NCBI RefSeq assembly: GCF_001595645.1
Contig: NZ_LNKT01000023.1
Coordinates: forward strand, 62,001 to 126,000
Direction of reading: 5' to 3'
DNA: 64,000 nucleotides
Source: Sulfurovum riftiae
Lineage (GTDB): Bacteria > Campylobacterota > Campylobacteria > Campylobacterales > Sulfurovaceae
The position numbers and the translations under genes are program-made. Below the pieces are notes generated by a model that was not told the origin of the DNA, ran no database searches, and saw nothing but the letters and a program-made list of their open reading frames with translations. This document shows positions 36,126-43,671 of this stretch, piece after piece (within the stretch, counting starts at the first letter, position 1; each line of letters opens with the position of its first letter).

Positions 36126-36341
36126 CTATAGCTCTTCCACTAATTTATCGAGTAGTTTTAATCCTTCATGGGTATTCCCTTTTGAAGCCCTGAGCTCAAA
36201 ACGGGTCTTTGCATCGAACTGAGCAAGTGCAATAGTGGCAAACTCATCGAAAAGTTTATTGAGACTGATACCTTTGTCTTTTGCATACTGCTTTAGACGT
36301 TCATGTTTGCTGTCGGGTATTCTTAATGTTACTGTACCCAT
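36126..36341 (-). CDS. Small ribbon-helix-helix (HicB/Arc-type) protein, possible orphan antitoxin
   Basis: A 71-residue protein beginning MGTVTLRIPDSKHERLKQYA, then GISLNKLFDEFATIAL: a beta strand followed by two helices, the ribbon-helix-helix DNA-binding pattern. A helical tail (RASKGNTHEGLKLLDKL) follows, as in HicB-like antitoxins. The ATG at 36341 has GGAG five bases upstream; the longer open frame to 36422 is not needed. No toxin gene lies beside it on either side. Confidence 0.65.
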   Translation of the reverse strand: MGTVTLRIPDSKHERLKQYAKDKGISLNKLFDEFATIALAQFDAKTRFELRASKGNTHEGLKLLDKLVEEL

Positions 36342-36444
36342 ACTAACTCCATTTTTTGTATTTATTACGATAGCATATTTGCTATCATTAATCAAGAGGA
36401 TGGGTTTGAATGTATTCAGCATAATACCCTAACGCACTTTTTGC

Positions 36445-36450
36445 TATAAT
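36445..36450 (+). promoter_or_regulatory. -10 box (TATAAT) for the ubiD-family gene
   Basis: TTTTTGCTATAAT, 30 bases before the ATG at 36480. Confidence 0.5.
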
Positions 36451-36479
36451 CTCTCCAATTACAGTGTAAAGGGTGTGCA

Positions 36480-38303
36480 ATGCAAGATGTCGTACAGTGG
36501 CTGAAAGAGAATGGTGATCTGAAGATCATAGATGAACCATTGGATGTGGAACTTGAAATTCCCCATGTGGCGTATGTGGAAGTGAAAAAAGAGGACTCCA
36601 GACCGATCCTTTTTACCAAGCCCATCAATAGAGCCAAAGGTATCGAATACGATATGCCGGTACTGATGAACATCTTTGCCAACAAAGAGATCACCGAGAA
36701 GATCTTTGGCAAGCATCCCGACGATGTGGCAGAGGGCATAGAAGAGCTTCTCAAGCTCAAGCCGCCTCGGACTTTCAAAGCCAAACTGGCAATGATACCC
36801 AAACTTTTTTCACTGAAAAATGTCTTTCCAAAGCGTTTGAAGTTCAAAGGGGAGTGCCAGGAGGTCATCATTCCAAAAGAGGAAGTTGACCTTGACAGGC
36901 TTCCCATTTTGAAGACCTGGGAAGAGGATGGCGGACCGTTCATTACGATGGGGCAGGTCTATACCCAGAGTCTTGACGGACAGATGCAGAACCTTGGCAT
37001 GTACAGATTGCAGCAGTATGACAAGAACAGGTTGGGAATGCACTGGCAGATACACAAAGATGCCTCCCATTTCTTCGATCAGTACCAGAAAGCCGGAAAG
37101 AAGATGCCGGTGACCGTTGCCATCGGCGGAGACCCGCTTTATATCTGGTGCGGACAGGCGCCGATGCCGCACGGAATGTTCGAGATGCTGCTCTACGGTT
37201 TCGTGCGTAACAAAAATGCTCAGTTGGTCAAGTCCATCACAAATGATATCTATATCCCCAGAGATGTGGACATCGTTATTGAAGGGTTCGTGGACCCTGA
37301 GCTGATGGAGATAGAGGGACCTTTCGGGGACCATACGGGCTACTATACACTCAAGGAGCCTTTTCCAGTGATGGAAGTGGAGACGGTCACGATGAAGAAA
37401 GAACCGGTCTTTGCAGCGACAGTGGTGGGTAAACCGCCGTTGGAGGACAAATACATGGGCTGGGCGACAGAAAGAGTGTTCCTGCCGATGCTCAAACCGA
37501 TGGCACCGGACCTTATAGACTACAATATGCCTGAGAACGGGGTATTCCATAACCTGATACTGGCGAAAATGAAAGTGATGTACAAAGGGCATGCACAGCA
37601 GTTCATGCATGCTTTCTGGGGTGTCGGGCAGATGAGTTTTGTCAAGCATGCACTTTTCGTAGGAGAAGATGCACCGGAACTTGAAGAAGCTGAAGCGCTG
37701 ACGGAACACATTTTGAACAGGCTTTCCAAAGAGAAGATACTCATTACCCAGGGGATCGTGGACCATCTGGACCACTCTTCAAAAGAGCAGTTCGTAGGCG
37801 GCAAACTGGGTGTGGATGCTACGGGTGACGTAGTGGAAGAGGGTGTGGAAGCACTCTTGAGTGATGACGAACTTCTTGAAAAGATACAGCAGATCGAAAG
37901 CAATGTCGTAGCCCTCAAACAGTACATGACACATACGAAGAACCCCATCTGTGTCATTGCAGTGAACAAAGAGAAGTCGCAGCTGAAGCTCATCAAGAAA
38001 CTCAAAGAACTCAAGGCGCATATCAAACTCTTGGTCATCGTGGACAAGGCCAACAACGACCTGAACGACCCTTACATGCTCATCTGGCGTGTGGTCAACA
38101 ACATCGACGCACAGAGAGATGTGAAGCTCAAGCCGTTCATCGCCATAGATGCGACCAATAAAAGCGAAGTGGACGGGTTCGAACGTGAGTGGCCGGGCGA
38201 TACTTTCTGTACGAAAGAGGTACTTGACGCTCTTCAGGAGAAAGGACTCATCGATATTGATGAAGCTTTTATCAAAAGGTACGGGTTACTCCCTTTTAAT
38301 TAG
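36480..38303 (+). CDS. UbiD family decarboxylase, menaquinone biosynthesis type
   Basis: Prenylated-FMN-dependent decarboxylase. The 607-residue protein has the UbiD signature region IEGPFGDHTGYYT (about 279-291) and earlier YRLQQYDKNRLGMHWQIHKD. It is longer than UbiD of ubiquinone synthesis, because of a C-terminal extension (about 480-607) typical of the menaquinone-pathway group in Campylobacterota, where the futalosine route is used. That role fits a nearby polyprenyl synthase, but the exact substrate is inference. Confidence 0.88.
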   Translation: MQDVVQWLKENGDLKIIDEPLDVELEIPHVAYVEVKKEDSRPILFTKPINRAKGIEYDMPVLMNIFANKEITEKIFGKHPDDVAEGIEELLKLKPPRTFKAKLAMIPKLFSLKNVFPKRLKFKGECQEVIIPKEEVDLDRLPILKTWEEDGGPFITMGQVYTQSLDGQMQNLGMYRLQQYDKNRLGMHWQIHKDASHFFDQYQKAGKKMPVTVAIGGDPLYIWCGQAPMPHGMFEMLLYGFVRNKNAQLVKSITNDIYIPRDVDIVIEGFVDPELMEIEGPFGDHTGYYTLKEPFPVMEVETVTMKKEPVFAATVVGKPPLEDKYMGWATERVFLPMLKPMAPDLIDYNMPENGVFHNLILAKMKVMYKGHAQQFMHAFWGVGQMSFVKHALFVGEDAPELEEAEALTEHILNRLSKEKILITQGIVDHLDHSSKEQFVGGKLGVDATGDVVEEGVEALLSDDELLEKIQQIESNVVALKQYMTHTKNPICVIAVNKEKSQLKLIKKLKELKAHIKLLVIVDKANNDLNDPYMLIWRVVNNIDAQRDVKLKPFIAIDATNKSEVDGFEREWPGDTFCTKEVLDALQEKGLIDIDEAFIKRYGLLPFN

Positions 38304-38336
38304 GACTAATTTTATCTCAAATTAAAAAAGATTGGC

Positions 38337-38342
38337 TATAAT
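38337..38342 (+). promoter_or_regulatory. -10 box (TATAAT) for the peroxiredoxin gene
   Basis: GGCTATAATAATT in AT-rich DNA, 36 bases before the ATG. Peroxide control is likely, but a clear PerR box is not obvious to me. Confidence 0.5.
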
Positions 38343-38377
38343 AATTAAACAATAAAAATTATCTTTAAGGAAAAAAC

Positions 38378-38974
38378 ATGTTAGTAACAAAAAAAGCTCC
38401 GGATTTTACAGCAACAGCTGTACTTGCAGATGGTCAGATCGTAGAAGACTTCAACCTGATGGACAACCTTGGTGAAAAAGGTGCGGTACTTTTCTTCTAT
38501 CCGCTTGACTTTACGTTTGTATGTCCGTCAGAGATCATTGCATTCTCTCACAGAGTAGATGAGTTCAAGAAAAGAGGCATCAATGTCATCGGTGTATCTG
38601 TAGACAGCCAGTTCTCACACTTCGCATGGAGAGAGACTCCTGTAGAGCAGGGTGGTATCGGCCGTATCAACTTCCCGTTGGTCGCAGACCTTACAAAGCA
38701 GATCTCAAGAGATTACGATGTGCTTCTTGATGAAGCGGTAGCACTCAGAGGTTCTTTCCTTATCGATGCTGACGGTACAATCAGACATGCGGTCATCAAC
38801 GACCTTCCGCTTGGAAGAAATGAAGACGAGATGCTGAGAATGGTAGATGCAATGCTCTTTACAAACGAGCATGGTGAAGTATGTCCAGCCGGCTGGCAGC
38901 CAGGTGACGAAGGTATGAAGCCGGATGCTGAAGGTGTTGCTTCTTATCTTGAAAAGCACGCTGACGAGCTGTAA
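38378..38974 (+). CDS. 2-Cys peroxiredoxin (AhpC/TsaA type)
   Basis: Reduces hydrogen and organic peroxides. The 198-residue protein has the peroxidatic cysteine in DFTFVCPSE (Cys 49) and the resolving cysteine in GEVCPAGW (Cys 169), the typical 2-Cys pattern. A strong TAAGGAAAAAAC ribosome site and promoter suggest high expression. It is followed by a good terminator, and then by a PerR-like regulator gene. Confidence 0.95.
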   Translation: MLVTKKAPDFTATAVLADGQIVEDFNLMDNLGEKGAVLFFYPLDFTFVCPSEIIAFSHRVDEFKKRGINVIGVSVDSQFSHFAWRETPVEQGGIGRINFPLVADLTKQISRDYDVLLDEAVALRGSFLIDADGTIRHAVINDLPLGRNEDEMLRMVDAMLFTNEHGEVCPAGWQPGDEGMKPDAEGVASYLEKHADEL

Positions 38975-38985
38975 GTTCGAAGGCA

Positions 38986-39018
38986 GCCGTAGACTTCTTC
39001 AAGTCCGCGGCCGATTTT
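38986..39018 (+). terminator. Rho-independent terminator of the peroxiredoxin gene
   Basis: GCCGT-A-GACTT (38986-38996), loop CTTC, AAGTC-C-GCGGC (39001-39011): an eleven-position stem with one mismatch and one G-U pair, followed by CGATTTTA. It lies 12 bases after the stop. Confidence 0.6.
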
Positions 39019-39019
39019 A

Positions 39020-39057
39020 TATATAGCTAAGCATACTCTGGTATATTTAGCTATATA
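39020..39057 (+). promoter_or_regulatory. 38-bp near-perfect palindrome covering the perR promoter
   Basis: TATATAGCTAA (39020-39030) and TTAGCTATATA (39047-39057) are exact reverse complements. Inside them, ATAC (39033-39036) and GTAT (39041-39044) pair around TCTG. Together they form a 17-position dyad with one mismatch and one G-T. The right arm includes TATATA at 39052-39057, a plausible -10 box for the regulator gene 30 bases on. It could be the operator for autoregulation. Confidence 0.5.
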
Positions 39058-39086
39058 GGATCAATTGAAAGTTGAAAAGGAATAAA

Positions 39087-39509
39087 ATGACAGACTATGC
39101 CATGCTGCTCAAAGAGAGCGGCCTCAAAGCGACATTTCAGCGAATGAATATCTTGAATGTCGTAGATAAACATGGGCATATGTCTGTTGAAGCAATCTAT
39201 GAAGAGGTGACAAAAGTACACCCTTCTCTCTCCCTGGCAACGATCTATAAGAATATCATCCTGATGCAGGAGAGTGCTATACTGGTCGAGGTGCCTATTG
39301 CCGGCAGGAAGTCGAAGTATGAACTTGCAAAAGAGGACCATATGCACCTTATCTGCACCAAGTGCGGAGAGGTGGAAGACAAGATGTGTCTCGATAAAAC
39401 GGATGCTATTTTTCATCAGCTGACGGAAGAAGAGCACTTCAAACTCAATAAGCGGCAGGTGAATCTGTATGGGGTTTGCGAAGCCTGCCAAACGCAAAAA
39501 GCCTCATAA
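39087..39509 (+). CDS. perR: Fur-family regulator, probably PerR
   Basis: A 140-residue metal-dependent repressor: winged helix (GLKATFQRMNILNVV, then LSLATIYKNIILM) and a C-terminal metal/dimer domain. It has two CxxC pairs (CTKC and CEAC) for structural zinc and a histidine-rich DHMHLICTKC. Position next to a peroxiredoxin favours PerR (peroxide sensing) over Fur. AAAAGGAATAAA before the ATG at 39087 makes this start better than the TTG at 39072. A large palindrome overlaps its promoter. Confidence 0.82.
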   Translation: MTDYAMLLKESGLKATFQRMNILNVVDKHGHMSVEAIYEEVTKVHPSLSLATIYKNIILMQESAILVEVPIAGRKSKYELAKEDHMHLICTKCGEVEDKMCLDKTDAIFHQLTEEEHFKLNKRQVNLYGVCEACQTQKAS

Positions 39510-39510
39510 C

Positions 39511-39600
39511 GGTGCATTTTGCACCAAAGTCTCGATTGATGTAGTGTTACTACATCGCACTCACCTTTGATATAACCTACACCATTCTGAGACTTTTTGG
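39511..39600. repeat. Structured intergenic element with nested inverted repeats
   Basis: GGTGCA-TTT-TGCACC (39511-39525) is one hairpin. AAAGTCTC (39526-39533) pairs exactly with GAGACTTT (39589-39596), and inside it GATGTAGT-GTT-ACTACATC (39538-39556) is a perfect 8-bp hairpin. It lies between the convergent perR and yggS genes. A trace of the dispersed repeat end (CTTCGTGTGATTTAATGG) follows at about 39643-39660. Confidence 0.5.
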
Positions 39601-39664
39601 ATTATCTATGAGTCAATTTGTGTTACAAAGCATGTTTACATACTTCGTGTGATTTAATGGAAGA

Positions 39665-40348
39665 TTATTTAAAGAGTGCTGATCCAATGCGTACGAGGTT
39701 GGATCCGCATCTGATGGCGAGAGGGTAATCTCCGCTCATTCCCATTGAACAGATGGTCGCTCCCTCTTTTTCCAGACTTTCAAATATTTTGTGTGTCGTC
39801 TCGAAACTTTGCTTTATCAGTGTTTCATCTTCTGTATGCGCTCCGATGGTCATGACACCTTTGAGGTTTATGTTGGGGCAGCTCTCTTTGATCTGCTGGT
39901 AGATATCGGTTGCCTCTTCGGGGGTGACACCGGACTTGGTCTCTTCTCTGGCAGAGTTGATCTGCAGCAGGCAGTTCATTCTGGCTTCTTTCGCTGTGAG
40001 CTTTTTGTTGAGCTCCTCCGCAAGAGAGAGTGAGTCGAGTGACTGCATGAGTGTCGGCCGCAGGTCGATGAGGTTGTTGATCTTGTTCTTCTGGAGTGTG
40101 CCTATCATGTGCCATTCAAGCGGCAGTTCTTCCAGTGCTGCCATGCGTTCTCTCAGCTGCTGTACCTGGTTCTCTCCAAAGGCACGCTGCCCCAATACGT
40201 ACAATGTAGCGATATTTTCCACTTCAGTATATTTTCCTACCGCAACCAACTGTACGATATGATGTTCACTGACCGCGATACGTGCTTCTTCAATGTTCCA
40301 GATGACTTCATCGAGATTTGCTCTTAACTGTTCTTTGTCCAATACCAT
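39665..40348 (-). CDS. YggS-family PLP homeostasis protein
   Basis: Binds pyridoxal phosphate and helps control its free pool; no enzyme activity is known for the family. The 227-residue single-domain alanine-racemase-like barrel has the PLP lysine in LVAVGKYTE (Lys 39), AFGENQVQQL, WHMIGTLQKNK and SMGMSGDYPLAI. The open frame extends upstream to 40387, but those codons lie in a REP element. AAGGA precedes the ATG at 40348. Confidence 0.92.
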   Translation of the reverse strand: MVLDKEQLRANLDEVIWNIEEARIAVSEHHIVQLVAVGKYTEVENIATLYVLGQRAFGENQVQQLRERMAALEELPLEWHMIGTLQKNKINNLIDLRPTLMQSLDSLSLAEELNKKLTAKEARMNCLLQINSAREETKSGVTPEEATDIYQQIKESCPNINLKGVMTIGAHTEDETLIKQSFETTHKIFESLEKEGATICSMGMSGDYPLAIRCGSNLVRIGSALFK

Positions 40349-40366
40349 GTTTGTTATCCTTCCTTT

Positions 40367-40392
40367 GGTGCTGTGAGGGCACAGCACCCTAC
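40367..40392 (-). repeat. REP element, GGTGCTGTG stem family
   Basis: On the minus strand: GTAG head (40389-40392), then a perfect 9-bp stem GGTGCTGTG/CACAGCACC with loop CCCT. It is the same stem as at 3737. It sits 18 bases upstream of the yggS start. Confidence 0.75.
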
Positions 40393-40428
40393 ATGTATAA
40401 AAGCTTTTCGAAAGAAAAGCATACCAAA

Positions 40429-40461
40429 ATTATTCACTATTCATTATTAATTATTCACTTG
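40429..40461. repeat. Degenerate heptamer array (ATTATTC-like)
   Basis: A run of ATTATTCACT/ATTCATT/ATTAATT-type units between rseP and the REP. It is more decayed than the other arrays. Confidence 0.4.
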
Positions 40462-40474
40462 AAGCAAAGCTTCA

Positions 40475-41527
40475 TCAGCCCATCAAACGATGGATATCGT
40501 TGTAAAGTCCCAGGAGCATCAGACCTCCAAGAAGTATCCATCCTGTGACGGTCATGTAGTACATGGCATTCTCACTTGGTGCTTTGCCCCGGAGAATTTC
40601 GTAAAGGTTGAACATGATATGGCCACCGTCGAGTGCCGGTATGGGAAGGAGGTTGAGGACACCAAGGTTGACCGAAATGAGTGCAGTAAAGAAAAAGAGT
40701 GCAAGAATGCCTGCCGAACTCGCCTGTGCCGTGACATCGACGATAGTGATGATACCTCCAAGCTGATCAGTGCTGACTGCGCCGGTAATGAGTTTTTCTA
40801 CACTTTTGAAGATCAGTGTGCTCGACTTGACCGTTTCCTTCCAGGCGTAATCGAAACCTTCGGCAAAGCCATAAACCACGGTGGTCTGTTTTGGCATAGG
40901 CGTGATCCCGATAATACGTCTTGTGATCTTCTCTCCAAAGATATTTTTGTCATCAATGACTTTGGGTTCCAGGGTCAGGGTTCTAAGATGATGATCTCGT
41001 TCAATGATCATCGTGAGTTTCCCCTGTGATGCATTGATCTGTTTCCCGATATCTTCCCAGTATTTTATATTGACACCGTTGATCTGCAGGATCTTGTCCT
41101 CCTTTTGAAGGCCTGACTGATATGCCGGAGAATCTTTACTGACCTTATCCACATAAGGCAGCAGTTTTGGAACACCCATATAGGCGATGGCAAGATAGAG
41201 CAAAAAGGCCATTAGAAAATTGGCAAAAGGCCCGGCCAGCAGAATGATGATACGCTGCCATGGTTTTTTGGTGTTGTAGCTATCTTCGTCATAACTGATT
41301 TTGGTAGGGTCAGTATCGTCCTGGCCTTTCATCTTCACGTAACCGCCAAGAGGAATTGCAGAGATACTCCATTCCGTTTTTCCGATCATTCTCGAGTAGA
41401 TTTTTTTACCAAACCCGATGCTGAAAACATCGACCTGCACACCGAAAAAACGTGCTGCCGTGAAGTGCCCAAGCTCATGGAAAAAGATAAGAACGGAAAG
41501 AACCAGAAGTGCGACTAAAATACCCAT
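40475..41527 (-). CDS. rseP: RIP metalloprotease RseP (site-2 protease)
   Basis: Intramembrane zinc protease that cuts membrane-bound anti-sigma factors or signal-peptide remnants. The 350-residue protein has HELGH in the first membrane helix (17-21), one PDZ domain (about 115-195) and the second active-site motif LLPIPALDGGH near 300. One PDZ domain rather than two is usual in shorter bacterial members. A TATAAT lies upstream. Confidence 0.94.
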   Translation of the reverse strand: MGILVALLVLSVLIFFHELGHFTAARFFGVQVDVFSIGFGKKIYSRMIGKTEWSISAIPLGGYVKMKGQDDTDPTKISYDEDSYNTKKPWQRIIILLAGPFANFLMAFLLYLAIAYMGVPKLLPYVDKVSKDSPAYQSGLQKEDKILQINGVNIKYWEDIGKQINASQGKLTMIIERDHHLRTLTLEPKVIDDKNIFGEKITRRIIGITPMPKQTTVVYGFAEGFDYAWKETVKSSTLIFKSVEKLITGAVSTDQLGGIITIVDVTAQASSAGILALFFFTALISVNLGVLNLLPIPALDGGHIMFNLYEILRGKAPSENAMYYMTVTGWILLGGLMLLGLYNDIHRLMG

Positions 41528-41553
41528 ATAAATCCTAAATTAAAAAGTATCAA

Positions 41554-41559
41554 ATTATA
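41554..41559 (-). promoter_or_regulatory. -10 box (TATAAT) for rseP
   Basis: TTGGCTATAAT on the minus strand, 27 bases before the ATG at 41527. Confidence 0.5.
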
Positions 41560-41681
41560 GCCAAGTGTAGTAAAAAATTGATATAGATTAATCTTTAAAG
41601 AAATTTTTTTGCTAAAATATAAAGAAGATTACTGCACATTTAGAAAGAGGCAGTGACAATATTTTTGTAAAAGGAGTGGTT

Positions 41682-42866
41682 ATGAGTGAGCAGAAAGAAC
41701 AGAATGAAGTCCTTGAAGAGAAAGCCGAAGAACTGGAAGAAGCGCTGAAACAAGAACAGAACGATGAAGTGACAGCAACTGAAAAAGAAGCGGCAGAGAC
41801 AGAGGATCCTGCAGCGGCAGAAGAAGAGAACCCGGAAGTTCCGACAGAAGCTGAAACAGCTGCCGAAGAGAGTGAAGATGCAGAAGTATCAGAAGTAGCG
41901 GAGGAGAGTGAAGAGGACCTCGATGTACAGATCGCCAAGCTGAAAAAAAATGATGCTGCCATGCTGCTGATCAAGAAGGCAAAACATATCGTACATGATG
42001 CAGAGGCACAGATGGAGGCGTGTAAACTTCTCTTGTCCGATGACCTCAAAGATTTTGAAGATGCAAAGAAGTCTCTAATAGAAGGCGGTATGGAGGAGAG
42101 TGAAGAGCTTCTTGAAGCACTTGGTTTTGCGAAAGACGAAGAGGAAGAGGAAGAAGTGGAAGAGGTCTCTGTTTTTGAAGCCAAAGAGGAGGTTCCTCCA
42201 GTCCATATCCGTGATATTTCAAGTGGCAAGTTCACAGGGTTCCTGCTTGCGCTTATTTTCGGGTTGTCAACACTGTTTGGCCTGCTCTACGTTGCTACGG
42301 AAAAACTGGGTATCACGCTTGACCTGAGCAAAGCACCATCAGGAGAGACAATCAGCAGTATCCTCATATGGTTCAGTTCGCTTGTAGATATGAAAGAACC
42401 TATCATAGGTGGTGCAATGCTGATCGGTACGGTATTGTTGGTTATGTTCATCGTCTATAAGATACGTGTCAGTGTCAGAGCGTCAAGCAATCTTGAGTAT
42501 GCCAAAGAACAGTTGAAGAAGGCTGAGGAGTATGCATCGGTCAAAGGGAGCTGTAAAGACGAGATGGACAAGGTAGATGCGCATATTAAAGAAGCGATTG
42601 AAACGATGAAGACCTATGAAGTGATCCTGCATGAGCAGAAAGGTAAACTCAGAAGGATCCAGCATATCGAACAGAGCGGTGAAGAGACACCTGAGTATCA
42701 TGAGAAATCACTCAAAGAGATGGAGGAGACTTATGATCTTATAAAAACGATCAAAGAGTTCCTGAATACACCTATGTCCGAAGAGGGAAAACTCTCCGGT
42801 AAGAGTACGCTTTTCCTTTACAGAGCGAAGAACCGTCTTGAGAAGATGATCGATAGACTTTACTGA
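41682..42866 (+). CDS. Acidic two-helix membrane protein of unknown function
   Basis: A 394-residue protein. Residues 1-90 are strongly acidic low complexity (Glu/Ala-rich). A helical region follows (about 90-145), then a second acidic patch (EEEEEEVEEV), two membrane helices (about 182-208 and 240-265), and a C-terminal coiled coil (280-390). GGAG before the ATG at 41682 sets the start. I recognise no family. The layout suggests a membrane-tethered scaffold or stress protein with both ends in the cytoplasm. Confidence 0.7.
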   Translation: MSEQKEQNEVLEEKAEELEEALKQEQNDEVTATEKEAAETEDPAAAEEENPEVPTEAETAAEESEDAEVSEVAEESEEDLDVQIAKLKKNDAAMLLIKKAKHIVHDAEAQMEACKLLLSDDLKDFEDAKKSLIEGGMEESEELLEALGFAKDEEEEEEVEEVSVFEAKEEVPPVHIRDISSGKFTGFLLALIFGLSTLFGLLYVATEKLGITLDLSKAPSGETISSILIWFSSLVDMKEPIIGGAMLIGTVLLVMFIVYKIRVSVRASSNLEYAKEQLKKAEEYASVKGSCKDEMDKVDAHIKEAIETMKTYEVILHEQKGKLRRIQHIEQSGEETPEYHEKSLKEMEETYDLIKTIKEFLNTPMSEEGKLSGKSTLFLYRAKNRLEKMIDRLY

Positions 42867-42894
42867 TCGTAGCGGCCATCATCAAGCCATACAG

Positions 42895-42924
42895 ACAAGC
42901 CGGCTTAAAAACCAGGCTTGTTTT
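42895..42924 (+). terminator. Rho-independent terminator between convergent genes
   Basis: ACAAGCC (42895-42901) pairs with GGCTTGT (42915-42921), followed by TTTG. It lies 28 bases after the stop of the acidic membrane protein gene. Confidence 0.55.
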
Positions 42925-42931
42925 GAGCAGT

Positions 42932-43567
42932 TCAGCTTAAGACAGATTCTTTTTTAAACTTCTGTGCCAATCTGTAATAGAAAAGTGCACGATATTTTTT
43001 ACTCGTATCTTTTAACTCTTCACATACTTCTTTAATGGCTGCATCCAAAACTTCCTGATTTTCCTGCAGACCCAATTTTTTAATGAGGAAATTTTTTCTA
43101 ACTGTATCAAGCTCTTTAGGATCAGAACATGAAACAAGTTCTGCATCTTTTCTATAAATGGATGGCCCAAGGTTTTTTACAATGATCTCAAGGAAATCTG
43201 TATCTACTTCTCCATACTGCTTTTTAAAAGCTTTGGTATAGAGTGCGATCTTCTCAGCCTTTTTTGTACCTTTGGCTGCTGTAGCCGTACTTGATTTTGG
43301 CTTTTTGGAAGATTTTTTAGTGACGGTTTTTTTCTCAGCCGTTGCTTCCTTCTTTTTCACTGCACTTTTTTTCTCTGCTGCTGTCGATTTTTTCTTTTTT
43401 GCAGCGGTTTTCTTTTTTACAGGTTCTTTTTTGACTGCTTCAGGCTTTTCTGTCTCTGAACTGTTTTTTGCTTCGCTGACAAGCGTTGTTTTTTCATTTT
43501 TCTCTTCGCTTCCAAAGAGTTTCCCAAACATATCTTTAATTAATTTGACAATAGCAATATCACTCAT
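42932..43567 (-). CDS. DUF2853 protein with a histone-H1-like lysine-rich segment
   Basis: A 211-residue protein. Residues about 45-105 are Lys/Ala/Thr-rich with repeated AAKKK, VKKK and AEKK units, like histone H1 tails and bacterial Hc1/AlgP-type proteins. The C-terminal 105 residues match the DUF2853 domain: YTKAFKKQYGEVD, RKDAELVSCSDPKELDTVR, NFLIKKLGL and the helical end. A role in DNA binding or nucleoid packing is inferred from the tail only. Function of DUF2853 is unknown. Confidence 0.72.
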   Translation of the reverse strand: MSDIAIVKLIKDMFGKLFGSEEKNEKTTLVSEAKNSSETEKPEAVKKEPVKKKTAAKKKKSTAAEKKSAVKKKEATAEKKTVTKKSSKKPKSSTATAAKGTKKAEKIALYTKAFKKQYGEVDTDFLEIIVKNLGPSIYRKDAELVSCSDPKELDTVRKNFLIKKLGLQENQEVLDAAIKEVCEELKDTSKKYRALFYYRLAQKFKKESVLS

Positions 43568-43596
43568 GATAGATCTCCTTTATAATAGAATTTCCA

Positions 43597-43602
43597 ATTA
43601 TA
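43597..43602 (-). promoter_or_regulatory. -10 box (TATAAT) for the DUF2853 gene
   Basis: CGCTATAAT on the minus strand, 30 bases before the ATG at 43567. Confidence 0.45.
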
Positions 43603-43671
43603 GCGTATTGAATAAAAATGTAATATGTAAAATTCAAACCAATATTTCAAATAGAAATCATTTTCTGTCAC

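Noticed and set aside
36341-36422. Longer N-terminal form of the RHH protein
   Set aside because: The extra 27 residues lack the fold pattern, and GGAG sits correctly before the internal ATG.
40349-40387. N-terminal extension of YggS
   Set aside because: Those codons lie in the REP element and the family starts at the later ATG.
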